Shown here: piece by piece, positions 1-7,891 of the stretch | Layout: the number at the start of each line of letters is the position of its first letter | Numbering within the stretch: the first letter of the stretch is position 1 | NCBI RefSeq assembly: GCF_014334735.1 | Contig: NZ_CP060587.1 | Span: forward strand, 2,542,001-2,606,000 | Direction: 5' to 3' | DNA from: Aeromicrobium senzhongii | GTDB lineage: Bacteria > Actinomycetota > Actinomycetes > Propionibacteriales > Nocardioidaceae | DNA: 64,000 nucleotides | Position numbers and translations under genes: made by a program | Notes under the pieces: model-generated | The model's input: the letters and a program-made list of their open reading frames with translations, nothing else | What the model was told of the DNA's origin: nothing | The model's database searches: none

Positions 1-189
1 ACCGTCGTCAAGCTCGCCGTCGAGGAGGGCCAGGAGGTCGCCGAGGGCGATCTGGTCGTCGTCATCGAGGCGATGAAGATGGAGCAGCCCATCAACGCCC
101 ACAAGGCCGGCTCGATCGTGGGCCTGGTGGCCGTCATCGGCGAGACCATCGGCGCCGGCGCCGTGATCGCCGACATCAAGGACGCCTGA
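1..189 (+). CDS. Acyl-CoA carboxylase alpha subunit, C-terminal biotin carrier domain (5' truncated by window)
   Basis: Only the last 62 residues are present. They form a biotinyl-lipoyl fold with the biotinylation motif EAMKMEQP; the biotin-accepting lysine is codon 76-78. In actinobacteria this domain is normally the C-terminus of a fused biotin carboxylase/BCCP alpha chain of acetyl- or propionyl-CoA carboxylase, which carries CO2 on biotin to the carboxyltransferase beta subunit. The biotin carboxylase part lies outside the window, so the fusion is inferred. A strong hairpin follows 15 nt after the stop, so the gene ends its transcription unit. Confidence 0.9.
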   Translation, partial: TVVKLAVEEGQEVAEGDLVVVIEAMKMEQPINAHKAGSIVGLVAVIGETIGAGAVIADIKDA

Positions 190-204
190 CCGTCCCGCAA
201 ACGC

Positions 205-236
205 ACGAAGCCCCGGCCTGCTGGCCGGGGCTTCGT
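205..236 (+). terminator. Hairpin terminator after the carboxylase gene
   Basis: A perfect 14-bp inverted repeat (205-218 with 223-236) with a TGCT loop, beginning ACGAAGCCCC, lies 15 nt past the stop codon. It is GC-rich with no clear U-tract, as is usual in high-GC actinobacteria, and could also stop transcripts from the minus-strand gene at 266-703. Confidence 0.8.
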
Positions 237-265
237 CGTACGCGGGGGGTGCGAACCGGGTCGGA

Positions 266-703
266 TCAGGAGGCGCGGCCCTCGCCCGCGCGGGCGGCCG
301 CGCGGGTGTCGGGCGAGAGGCCGGGCGTCGAGGCGGGGGCGTGGTGGTCGACCTCGCCGAAGGCGACGCCGGCCGCCCAGACGACGAGCGTGACGACGAC
401 CCACGTGCCCCAGCCGTCGATGTCGAAGCCCGAGTCCGGGACGATCACGTCGGTCAGCGCCAGTGCGATCGCGGTGAGCGCCAGGCCTCCGGTGATCGTC
501 GAGACCCGCAGCCACCGGGAGTCACTCACGCGCAGCGCGGCCGTGCGCAGCACCACGCTGAGCACGGTGAACAGCACGACCGCGACGACCCACCAGGCGG
601 GCGCCAGCGTGAAGCCTTGCAGGATCCACGCGGCGAGGCCGAGCGAGAGTGCGTTGGCCAGGGTGGCCGTGACGATCGTGATCCAGAGGCGGGCACTCAG
701 CAT
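266..703 (-). CDS. Small four-helix membrane protein, phage-holin-4/YvlD-like
   Basis: 145 residues with about four hydrophobic helices (roughly 5-28, 37-56, 66-88, 99-117) and a short polar, Ala/Arg-rich tail. The size, helix pattern and the DGWGTW segment before the last helix resemble the actinobacterial 4-TMS phage holin superfamily IV/YvlD proteins, which are chromosomal membrane proteins of unknown role and usually not phage genes. The ATG at 703 has no Shine-Dalgarno, but a GATGAT hexamer ends 6 nt upstream, which would suit a leaderless mRNA. It stands alone, just downstream of the secreted amidase on the same strand. Family assignment is by eye only. Confidence 0.6.
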   Translation of the reverse strand: MLSARLWITIVTATLANALSLGLAAWILQGFTLAPAWWVVAVVLFTVLSVVLRTAALRVSDSRWLRVSTITGGLALTAIALALTDVIVPDSGFDIDGWGTWVVVTLVVWAAGVAFGEVDHHAPASTPGLSPDTRAAARAGEGRAS

Positions 704-728
704 GGGACGATCATCCCACTGCCGAATC

Positions 729-3700
729 TCAGAAGCCGAACCAGTCCGACTTCAGACCGAAGGCCCACCGGGCGTCGACGCCGGAGATGGTCTTGCTGGA
801 CTTCGACCCCTTGAGGGTCATCGAGACCACGCGGCCACCCTGGTTTCCGTGCCCGTTGCGCCGGGTGATCGTGACCGACTTCAGGGTCCCGATCGAGTAC
901 TTCTTCTGGATCGCGGCGGTCGTGACCGTCTGGCTCCAGGCGTGGTTCTTGTTGCCGCTCCAGGCGTCCCACGGGTCGCTGACGGGCTTGAGGTACGGGG
1001 TCGACCCCTGGTTGGTGAAGCCGCCCGACGAGCTGGAGAACTGCGTCAGCGCCGGCGCGCCCTGGTACGTCAGGATCTTGCCCGCCGTCCCCGCGATCGC
1101 CTCGTTGGTGCGCGGGTGCTCGTCGGCGTGGCCGCCGTAGACCTGGCACGAGACCGTGTCACAGATGTCGAAGTGCTTCTTCGAGCCCAGGTACCGCGAG
1201 CCGTACGTGCGCGCGGCGACCGACTGGGCCTTGAGCGCCTCCATGCTCCAGCTGGCGGGCATCTCGCGTGCCACGACGCCGCGCAGGTACGCCTCGAGGC
1301 TGAGCACGTTGACGGTGTCGCGCGTGGTGGCGGTGGGCCGCGCCGAGCGCAGCGCGCCGCGGTAGGCCCGCGTGGAGCCGTTCGGCAGGACGAGGCTGAT
1401 CGTCGCCGGGCCCTCGAACTGGGCATCGCCGGAGAACGTGGTGTGGGCGTACCACTTCGAGCCCGACTTGTAGGACAGCGTGTTCTTCTTCGCGTCGCCC
1501 TTCGCCAGGTCGATGGACCAGGCGGAGACGGCGCGGCCGCTCACCGACGTCGGCAGCACGGACACGGCGTTTCCGGACAGGCGACGGAATTTCAGTCCCG
1601 ACTTCGGCCGCACGTGCACCGAGTTGCCCGTGTCGGCCGTGATCTGCACCCGGATCGTGGCGGTCTTCGTGCTCAGCGTCGTGCCCGGGTAGTACTTGCG
1701 CAGGATCGCGTCGTACTTCTGGCCGGCGCGGGCGCCGCCCTCGGCGCCGTACTGGCTCATACCGATGCCGTGGCCGTAGCCGTGGCCCTTGAAGACGATC
1801 TTGCCGTTCGACGGCGTCACGGCGTTCTTGGCCGAGGGCTTCGGAGCCGGCTTGGGGGCCGGCTTCGGCGCGGGCTTCGGTGCGGCAGCCGGGACCAGCG
1901 GTCGGGTGAGGGCCGTCGCGAACGGGGCCTTCGTGTAGGCGCTGACCCGCTCCTTCGTGGGGTACGTGACGGCCACGCGGATCTGGTAGCGCGTGTTCGG
2001 CTTGAGCTTCGTGATCTTGACCGAGTTGGTGCGCGTCATCACGTAGCGCTTGCCCGTGGACTTGCCCGCCTGGACGATCTGCACCCGGTAGCCCGGAGCG
2101 CCCGCCTGAGCGTTCCACGTGAGCTTCAGCGCCTTCCGGCCGCGCGACGTGGCGCGGACGCCCGTGGGGGCCGTGAACGCCTTCGTACGGGCCGTCGGGA
2201 ACGGCTTGGCCGTGTACGGGGTGAGCCGCTTCTTCGGCGACGGCTGGTAGACCGAGACCCGGAAGACGTAGACCCGGCGCGCGTGCAGCCCGGTGACGGT
2301 GGCCCGGTTGGTCGAGACGTTGTAGAACTTCGCGCCCTTCCCGCTGCCCGTCGGCGAGACCGCCAGGCGGTAGTGGGTGGCTCCGGCGACCTTGTTCCAG
2401 GTGACCGTCGCGGTGGTCGGCGCCGTGCTGACCTTCACCCCGGTGGGGGTCTTGAAGGTCTTCGGCGGTGCGGGAGTCGGCTTCGGCGCGGGCGCGGGTG
2501 CGGGAGCCGGGGCCGGGGCACCGGCCGCCGAGGTCGCCTTCGAGATGTACGTGTGCGCCCGGTCGCGCAGGCCGCCCACGGCACTGATCCAGGCGTAGCC
2601 GTACTTGCCCGGGCACGCGGTCGACTTCACGTCGCGGTGCCCGTTGATGACCTGGTACTTCTTGCCGCCCGCGGTGTAGGTGCCCTTGGCGTTGGCGCCG
2701 AAGAACTTCAGTCGCCAGCCGACCAGCTTGACGACGGCGGTCTTCAACGCCGCGCTGGGCTGCGCGTTGTCGAAGTGGCCCATCATCGAGACGCCGGTCG
2801 CGTACTGGTTCACGGCCTCGACGCCGGAGTGTGCGGCACGGACCTGCTTGGTCATGCCGCCCTTGCGGCCCTCGAAGATCTGGCCGAAGCGGTCGACCAG
2901 GAAGTTGTAGCCGATGTCGCACCAGCCGTGTCCCTTGACGTGGTACGACTGGTAGCTGCGCACGAGCGCGGCCGACTCGGCCTTCGTGTAGGTGTTCGAG
3001 CCCGCCGTGTGGTGGATGACGACGCCGAGCGCCTTCGGCCGCGTCACCGGGGCGCTGCAGCTGGTGCCGGCGCCGGCCTTCCACTGCGCGCGCGTGATGA
3101 TCGAGGGCATCGGCACGACCTTGGGCGTGCCGTCGGCCGCGACCGACTCGGTGAGACCGTCCTGGGCGCCTTCCACGTCCTCCTGCGGCGCCTCGTCCGT
3201 GCCCGCCTCGACGGCGGGCTGGAACACGGCCGGGCTGAACGGCGTGACGATCTCCGACTTCCCCGGATCGATCGTCGTCACCTTGACGCCCGAGAGCGTG
3301 CCGGAGCCGGCCTTCACGTCGACGGCGATGCCGTCGGCGGGGGCGTCGGTCCACAGCGGCTCGGTGCCCGGGCGTCCGCCCTCCTTGCTCTCCTCGACGG
3401 CCAGCGTCTGCCAGGCGCTCCACGTGCCCTTCGTGCGCACCTGCACGCGCACCGACACGTCAGCGGCGTCGGCCGTGGCATCCCATGTCACGCCGACCAT
3501 GCGGAAGGGGTCGACGGGCTTGCGCTCGACCGCACCGTCAGAGCCGTCCTGCGGAGTCGTCGCGACGGGGGTCTGCTCGACCTCGACCTCCTCGGAGACC
3601 GGAGCCTTCGTGGTCGCCTCGGCGGGCGTCTCGGCGACGGCCGGCGTGGGCCGCGTCTCGACGATGTCCGTCCCGGCGGCCTGCGCCGGGGCAGGCAGGA

Positions 3701-3767
3701 GCAGGGACGCTCCGACGAGAGCGATCGTGGTCAGACCGATGCTGCAGCGGGTCGGCCAGGAATGCAT
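729..3767 (-). CDS. Secreted N-acetylmuramoyl-L-alanine amidase with two FN3 repeats and a C-terminal SpoIID/LytB domain
   Basis: 1012 residues, starting at ATG 3767 because this gives a normal signal peptide (about 1-31, ending AQAA); an upstream in-frame start would put 39 polar residues before it. Order: acidic spacer 32-215; amidase_2/PGRP domain about 220-395 with zinc-site motifs HHTAG (252-256), AHSG (His313) and GHRDV...CPG (His377, Cys385); Pro-Ala linker 417-437; two FN3-like repeats about 438-525 and 530-620; Ala-Pro-Lys linker 628-645; SpoIID domain about 655-1005 with GHGYGHGIGMSQ and VVAREMPA, whose Glu835 matches the catalytic Glu of SpoIID. The family knowledge is that amidases strip stem peptides and SpoIID cleaves the denuded glycan, so one chain may carry both steps. 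Probably acts in cell-wall turnover or daughter-cell separation. Confidence 0.88.
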   Translation of the reverse strand: MHSWPTRCSIGLTTIALVGASLLLPAPAQAAGTDIVETRPTPAVAETPAEATTKAPVSEEVEVEQTPVATTPQDGSDGAVERKPVDPFRMVGVTWDATADAADVSVRVQVRTKGTWSAWQTLAVEESKEGGRPGTEPLWTDAPADGIAVDVKAGSGTLSGVKVTTIDPGKSEIVTPFSPAVFQPAVEAGTDEAPQEDVEGAQDGLTESVAADGTPKVVPMPSIITRAQWKAGAGTSCSAPVTRPKALGVVIHHTAGSNTYTKAESAALVRSYQSYHVKGHGWCDIGYNFLVDRFGQIFEGRKGGMTKQVRAAHSGVEAVNQYATGVSMMGHFDNAQPSAALKTAVVKLVGWRLKFFGANAKGTYTAGGKKYQVINGHRDVKSTACPGKYGYAWISAVGGLRDRAHTYISKATSAAGAPAPAPAPAPAPKPTPAPPKTFKTPTGVKVSTAPTTATVTWNKVAGATHYRLAVSPTGSGKGAKFYNVSTNRATVTGLHARRVYVFRVSVYQPSPKKRLTPYTAKPFPTARTKAFTAPTGVRATSRGRKALKLTWNAQAGAPGYRVQIVQAGKSTGKRYVMTRTNSVKITKLKPNTRYQIRVAVTYPTKERVSAYTKAPFATALTRPLVPAAAPKPAPKPAPKPAPKPSAKNAVTPSNGKIVFKGHGYGHGIGMSQYGAEGGARAGQKYDAILRKYYPGTTLSTKTATIRVQITADTGNSVHVRPKSGLKFRRLSGNAVSVLPTSVSGRAVSAWSIDLAKGDAKKNTLSYKSGSKWYAHTTFSGDAQFEGPATISLVLPNGSTRAYRGALRSARPTATTRDTVNVLSLEAYLRGVVAREMPASWSMEALKAQSVAARTYGSRYLGSKKHFDICDTVSCQVYGGHADEHPRTNEAIAGTAGKILTYQGAPALTQFSSSSGGFTNQGSTPYLKPVSDPWDAWSGNKNHAWSQTVTTAAIQKKYSIGTLKSVTITRRNGHGNQGGRVVSMTLKGSKSSKTISGVDARWAFGLKSDWFGF

Positions 3768-3881
3768 GGGGGAAGTCCATTCTGTGGCGGGTACAACTGG
3801 TGCTCGTGTGACGCAAGGAGCACACGCATCAGAACACACATCCGAGGGGCGTTCCAGCACTTCGGGTCTGACCTGCGAAAC

Positions 3882-3893
3882 CACACGCGTGTG
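3882..3893. promoter_or_regulatory. Perfect 12-bp palindrome upstream of the amidase gene
   Basis: CACACGCGTGTG lies 115 nt upstream of the amidase start, in the 162-nt gap between it and lpdA. Its position suits a regulator site for the amidase promoter. It does not match a CRP or MtrA consensus that I know, so the factor is unknown. Confidence 0.3.
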
Positions 3894-3929
3894 ATTACAG
3901 CCGTGGCGGGTTGAATTTCAACTGAAGGT

Positions 3930-5300
3930 TCAGACTTGTCGATGCAGTCGGCGCGCGACCTCGCTGACGGTGCCCGACATGGACGGGTAGACGCTGAACG
4001 CGTCCGCGACGTGGTCGACCGTGAGGGACGCCGAGACCGCGACCGAGACGGTGTGGATCAGCTCGCTGGCACGCGGTCCGACCACCACTCCCCCGATCAG
4101 GGTGCCGATCCCCTGACGCGCGTACAGCTTGACGAAGCCGTCGTGGACGCCTTGCATCTTGGCCCGCGGGTTGGCCGTGATCGGCAGCATCGCCGTGTCG
4201 ACGAGCAGGCCCTGCTCCTCGATCTGGCGTTGTCCGACGCCCACGGCAGCGATCTCCGGCGACGTGAAGATGTTGCTCGAGACCTTGCGCAGGTCCAGCG
4301 GGTGGACGGCGTCGCCGAGCAGGTGGGCCATGGCGATGCGACCCTGCTGGGCAGCGACGGACGCCAGCATGAAGACGCCGGTGCAGTCGCCCGCGGCGTA
4401 GACGCCGGGGATGTTCGTCCGCGAGACCTTGTCGACCGAGATGAAGCCACCGTCGTCGGTGTCGATCCCGACCTCCTCGAGGCCGAGGTCGGCGGTGTTG
4501 GGGATCGAGCCCAGCGCGAGCAGGCAGTGCGAGCCGGTGACGGTGCGGCCGTCGGTGAGCGTGACGACGACCCGGTCACCCTCGCGGCGCGTGGAGGCCA
4601 TGCGGGACTTCCCCAGGACCTTCATGCCGCGGCGGGTGAAGACGTCCTCGATCAGGGTGGCCGCGTCGGGGTCCTCGCCCGGGAGCACCCGGTCGCGGCT
4701 CGACACCAGCGTGACCTCGGCGCCCAGGCCGTTGTAGGCGCTGGCGAACTCGGCGCCGGTGACGCCCGAGCCGACGACGATCATGTGCTCGGGCAGCTCG
4801 CGCAGGCCGTAGACCTGCTCCCACGTGAGGATGCGCTCGCCGTCGGGCTGGGCGTCGGCGCTGACACGCGGGTGGGCGCCGGTCGCGATGAGGATGCCGT
4901 CGGCGGCCAGTCGGATCTCGCCGTCGGGCGTCGAGGCGACGACCTCGCGCGCGTCGCTGATGCGGGCGGTGCCGCGCAGGATCGTGACCCCGGTGGAGGC
5001 GACGCGCTCGGCGATGTCGTCCGACTGCGCCTGCGCCAGGCCCAGCACACGGTCGTTGACCGAGGCGAGGTCGGCGCGCGGTGCGCGCGGCACCTCGACG
5101 CCCAGCTCGGCCGAGCGGCTGACCTCATGCAGGAGGTCGGACGTGGCGATCAACGTCTTGCTGGGAACGCAGTCGGTCAGGACGGTCGAGCCGCCCATCC
5201 CGTCGCGCTCGACGAGCGTGACCTCGGCGCCCAACCGCCGCGCGACCAACGCCGCTTCGTATCCGCCGGGTCCGCCACCGATGATCACGACATGAGCCAT
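3930..5300 (-). CDS. lpdA: NAD(P)H:quinone reductase of the LpdA (Rv3303c) type, not a lipoamide dehydrogenase
   Basis: 456 residues with an N-terminal FAD Rossmann motif (GGGPGGYE, from residue 8), a central NAD(P) domain (GSGVTGAEFA) and a second FAD motif (YAAGDCTG). The redox-active CxxxxC of lipoamide dehydrogenase is broken: the first Cys is Thr39, leaving only Cys44 in TDCVPSK, and the C-terminal His-Glu pair (HPTxxE) is replaced by YPSMSG. This matches mycobacterial LpdA, a flavoprotein that reduces quinones with NAD(P)H. The start is ATG 5300, where the FAD motif sits at the usual distance; a GACAAT hexamer ends 6 nt upstream, so the mRNA may be leaderless. Separate transcription unit from hmuO is likely. 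Confidence 0.88.
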   Translation of the reverse strand: MAHVVIIGGGPGGYEAALVARRLGAEVTLVERDGMGGSTVLTDCVPSKTLIATSDLLHEVSRSAELGVEVPRAPRADLASVNDRVLGLAQAQSDDIAERVASTGVTILRGTARISDAREVVASTPDGEIRLAADGILIATGAHPRVSADAQPDGERILTWEQVYGLRELPEHMIVVGSGVTGAEFASAYNGLGAEVTLVSSRDRVLPGEDPDAATLIEDVFTRRGMKVLGKSRMASTRREGDRVVVTLTDGRTVTGSHCLLALGSIPNTADLGLEEVGIDTDDGGFISVDKVSRTNIPGVYAAGDCTGVFMLASVAAQQGRIAMAHLLGDAVHPLDLRKVSSNIFTSPEIAAVGVGQRQIEEQGLLVDTAMLPITANPRAKMQGVHDGFVKLYARQGIGTLIGGVVVGPRASELIHTVSVAVSASLTVDHVADAFSVYPSMSGTVSEVARRLHRQV

Positions 5301-5346
5301 GCCTCGATTGTCCCGCACTCGACGACGGAGTCCCGCGGGGAGGGTC

Positions 5347-6003
5347 TCAGCGCGCGTAGCGCGGCAGCTGGGTGGAGAGCTCCTCGAACAGGGCACCGTT
5401 CAGGCCGAAGACGACCTTGACCTCCTCGACGACGCGCTGCTGGTCGCGCTCGGTGAGCGGCAGGGCGTCCAGCGAGGCGCGGTAGGCGTCCTTGTACGGC
5501 TTGGGCTTGGGCACGGAGTCGAACTGGTAGAACGCGATGCCCTGGCCCTCGGGGAGGTCGAAGGTGCGCGCCAGGATGCGGCCGATGGCCTGTCCGCCGG
5601 ACAGGTCGCCCAGGTAGCGCGTGTAGTGGTGCGCGACGAACAGCACGGGATCGGCGGCGGACGCCTCGACCCGGGCGACGTAGCGGTCGACCGCCGCGCT
5701 CTGCACCGACGGCACGGCGCCGCCGGACCAGTACGCGAGGTCCTGGTCGATCGCGGCGAGGCGGTTGATGGAGGGATCGATCACGGCGCCGGCGATGGGG
5801 TCGTCGACCAGACCCGCGGCCACCGACTCGAGGGCGGCATAGATCGGACGGAGCATCGCGAGGTACTCGGTGTAGCCGGTCTCGTTGACCTGGCCGTCGA
5901 GCAGGCACGACATGAAGCTGGAGCCCTCGGCGTCCTTGTGCTCGGCCTGGGAGCCTTCGCGCATCAGCACGGACAGCCCGGTTTCGGTCGGCAGCACGGT
6001 CAT
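5347..6003 (-). CDS. hmuO: Heme oxygenase (biliverdin-producing)
   Basis: 218 residues, the usual size of HmuO. It opens the heme ring with O2 to give biliverdin, CO and free iron. The proximal heme ligand is His22 in SQAEHKDAE; the distal helix contains the HYTRYLGDLSGGQ-type motif typical of the family. The ATG at 6003 follows a GAGAGGG Shine-Dalgarno. It is the last gene of the hmu locus on this strand, 49 nt after the hmuV stop, and is the enzyme that uses the heme delivered by HmuTUV. Two palindromes at 6038-6073 lie over its probable promoter, so it may be expressed independently of the transporter genes. Confidence 0.95.
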   Translation of the reverse strand: MTVLPTETGLSVLMREGSQAEHKDAEGSSFMSCLLDGQVNETGYTEYLAMLRPIYAALESVAAGLVDDPIAGAVIDPSINRLAAIDQDLAYWSGGAVPSVQSAAVDRYVARVEASAADPVLFVAHHYTRYLGDLSGGQAIGRILARTFDLPEGQGIAFYQFDSVPKPKPYKDAYRASLDALPLTERDQQRVVEEVKVVFGLNGALFEELSTQLPRYAR

Positions 6004-6031
6004 GATCGCCCTCTCTGGTGGATGTGGCTCA

Positions 6032-6037
6032 ATGATA
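6032..6037 (-). promoter_or_regulatory. Candidate -10 element of hmuO
   Basis: TATCAT on the minus strand, 28 nt upstream of the hmuO ATG and directly next to the first palindrome. It leaves room for a leader that contains the GAGAGGG ribosome site. No convincing -35 was found. Confidence 0.35.
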
Positions 6038-6073
6038 TGACACGTTGTCAGATCAAGATGACACTGTGTCTGA
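6038..6073 (-). promoter_or_regulatory. Tandem palindromic operators in front of hmuO
   Basis: TGACACGTTGTCA (6038-6050, arms TGACA/TGTCA) and GACACTGTGTC (6060-6070, perfect arms) have centres 21 bp apart, two helical turns, so two dimers would bind the same face. The second site is inside the last codons of hmuV. They do not look like an IdeR/DtxR box. A heme-responsive regulator (HrrA/ChrA-like) or the TetR protein at 13576-14145 are possible binders, unproven. Confidence 0.55.
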
Positions 6074-6847
6074 AAGACCACGATGTGGGACGACGATCAG
6101 GTGCCCGTCCGGGGTGTCGGTCAGGACGTGCACGGCGATGCCGTAGACCTCCTCGACACGCTCGGGCGTCAGAACCTCGGAGGGCGTGCCCACGCTGATC
6201 ATCCGGCCACCGGCGAGCATCGCGATGCGGTCGGCCCGCGCCGCCGCCAGCGACAGGTCGTGCAGCACGACGATCACGGCGCGGCCCGCGGCAGCGAGGT
6301 CGCGGGCGACGACCATGACCTCCTCCTGGTGGCGCAGGTCCAGCGCGGCCGTCGGCTCGTCCAACAGGACGACGTCGGTCTGCTGGGCCAGCACGCGCGC
6401 CAGCGAGGCGCGAGCCTTCTCACCACCCGAGAGGGCCGTGAACGGGCGATCGAGCAGATGGGCGATGTCGGTGCGGTCGATGGCCTCGGCGATCGCCGCG
6501 TCGTCCTCCTGCGCCGAGGTGCGGCCGACCCACGGGGAGCGGCCCATCTCGACGACCTCGCGCACCGTGAACGGGAACGACACCTGGTTGGCCTGGAGCA
6601 GCACCCCGCGCGTGCGGGCCAGATCGGCGGCGGACCAGTGCGCGAGCGGACGACCCAGGAGCCGGACCTCGCCACTCTCGACCGGAACGTCGCCGGTCAG
6701 GGTGCCGAGCAGCGTGGACTTCCCGGCGCCGTTGGGGCCGACGAGAGCCAGCACCTCGCCGTGGTGGATGTCCAGGTCGACGCCGTGCACGATCTCGCGG
6801 CCGCCCAGGCGGCACGTGACACCGCGAACCTCGTAGGCGGCGGTCAT
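6053..6847 (-). CDS. hmuV: Heme ABC transporter ATPase
   Basis: 264 residues with Walker A GPNGAGKS (37-44), Q-loop near QANQ, signature LSGGEKAR, Walker B VVLLDEPT and the D-loop AALD. It powers heme import through HmuU. The start is ATG 6847, overlapping the hmuU stop by 4 nt (ATGA), so the two are translationally coupled. FecE/HmuV family assignment rests on sequence and on the hmuU/hmuT/hmuO neighbours. Confidence 0.93.
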   Translation of the reverse strand: MTAAYEVRGVTCRLGGREIVHGVDLDIHHGEVLALVGPNGAGKSTLLGTLTGDVPVESGEVRLLGRPLAHWSAADLARTRGVLLQANQVSFPFTVREVVEMGRSPWVGRTSAQEDDAAIAEAIDRTDIAHLLDRPFTALSGGEKARASLARVLAQQTDVVLLDEPTAALDLRHQEEVMVVARDLAAAGRAVIVVLHDLSLAAARADRIAMLAGGRMISVGTPSEVLTPERVEEVYGIAVHVLTDTPDGHLIVVPHRGLSDTVSS

Positions 6848-7884
6848 GCCCACCCTCCGGCCTTCGCGCGCGTCGTGCGCACGAGGTAGAAGAAGAAGGG
6901 TCCGCCGATGAGCGACGTCAACAGACCGATCGGCAGGTCCGAGCCCGTGACGAGCGTGCGGGCCAGCAGATCGGCCCACACCAGCAGGGCGGCGCCGCCG
7001 AGCATGCTCGCCACCAGCAGCGTGCGGTGCGACGGACCCAGCAGCATCCGCACCAGGTGCGGCACCACGAGGCCGACGAACGAGATGATGCCGGCGAAGG
7101 CGACGGCGACGCCGGTGAGCAGGGCGACCAGCAGGATCGAGCCGACGCGCAGGCGCTCGACCCTCAGCCCGAGGTGCGCCGCCGTGCGCTCGCCCAGCGA
7201 GAGCAGGTCGTACCGGCGCGCCAGCAGGCAGCCGACCAGACACGTGGGCAGGCCGACGAGACCGACGATCAGCACCTCGCTCCAGCGCGAGCCGTTCATC
7301 GAGCCGAGCTGCCAGAACACGATCTGCTCGCGCGACCCGGTGTCGGCCGCGAACATGACCAGGGCGAGGCCGGCACCCGCGAACGCGTTGACGGCGATGC
7401 CGGTCAGCAGGAGAGTGACGACCTCCGTGCGGCCCCCGACCCGGGCGGTCGCGTAGACCAGGACGGTCGCCGCGAAACCGCCGATGAAGGCCATGATCGC
7501 GACGCCCCACCCACCGAACGCCGTGAGGCCGAACGCGATCGCGATGGCCGCACCGAGGGCGGCACCGGCGGAGACGCCGACGACTCCGGGCTCGGCCAGC
7601 GGATTGCCGAAGATCGCCTGCATCACGGCACCGGCGACCGCCAGCGTGGCACCGACCAGGATGCTCATGGCGACGCGCGGGAAGCGAATCTGCAGGAGCG
7701 TCTGCTCGATGATCGCGTCGTCGGGGCGCCACGAGGTGTCGATGCCGATGCCGTGCAGCAGAGCGCCCATGACGTCACGCGTACTGACGGGGAGCTGCCC
7801 CACGGACGCCGACACGAACGTGCCGCCCACCAGCAGAACGGCGAAGCCGACGATCACCAGGGTGCGGCGGCCCGCGCTCACCAC
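6844..7884 (-). CDS. hmuU: Heme ABC transporter permease (FecCD family)
   Basis: 346 residues from GTG 7884, with about nine or ten transmembrane helices. FecCD landmarks are present: RFPRVAMSILVGA, the GNPLAEPGVVGVSAGAALGA segment, and FVGLVVPHLVR near the C-terminus. It forms the channel for heme delivered by HmuT. The chosen GTG is 7 nt after the hmuT stop; another GTG at 7944 would overlap hmuT by 53 nt and lacks a ribosome site, so the shorter form is preferred. The GTG at 7881 is equally possible. Confidence 0.9.
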   Translation of the reverse strand: MVSAGRRTLVIVGFAVLLVGGTFVSASVGQLPVSTRDVMGALLHGIGIDTSWRPDDAIIEQTLLQIRFPRVAMSILVGATLAVAGAVMQAIFGNPLAEPGVVGVSAGAALGAAIAIAFGLTAFGGWGVAIMAFIGGFAATVLVYATARVGGRTEVVTLLLTGIAVNAFAGAGLALVMFAADTGSREQIVFWQLGSMNGSRWSEVLIVGLVGLPTCLVGCLLARRYDLLSLGERTAAHLGLRVERLRVGSILLVALLTGVAVAFAGIISFVGLVVPHLVRMLLGPSHRTLLVASMLGGAALLVWADLLARTLVTGSDLPIGLLTSLIGGPFFFYLVRTTRAKAGGWA

Positions 7885-7891
7885 GTCCGGA

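Noticed and set aside
249..3914. A 1221-residue open frame on the plus strand opposite the amidase gene
   Set aside because: It is Arg/Asp/Gly-rich with no recognisable domain and mirrors the codon use of the real gene on the other strand, a normal by-product of high GC.
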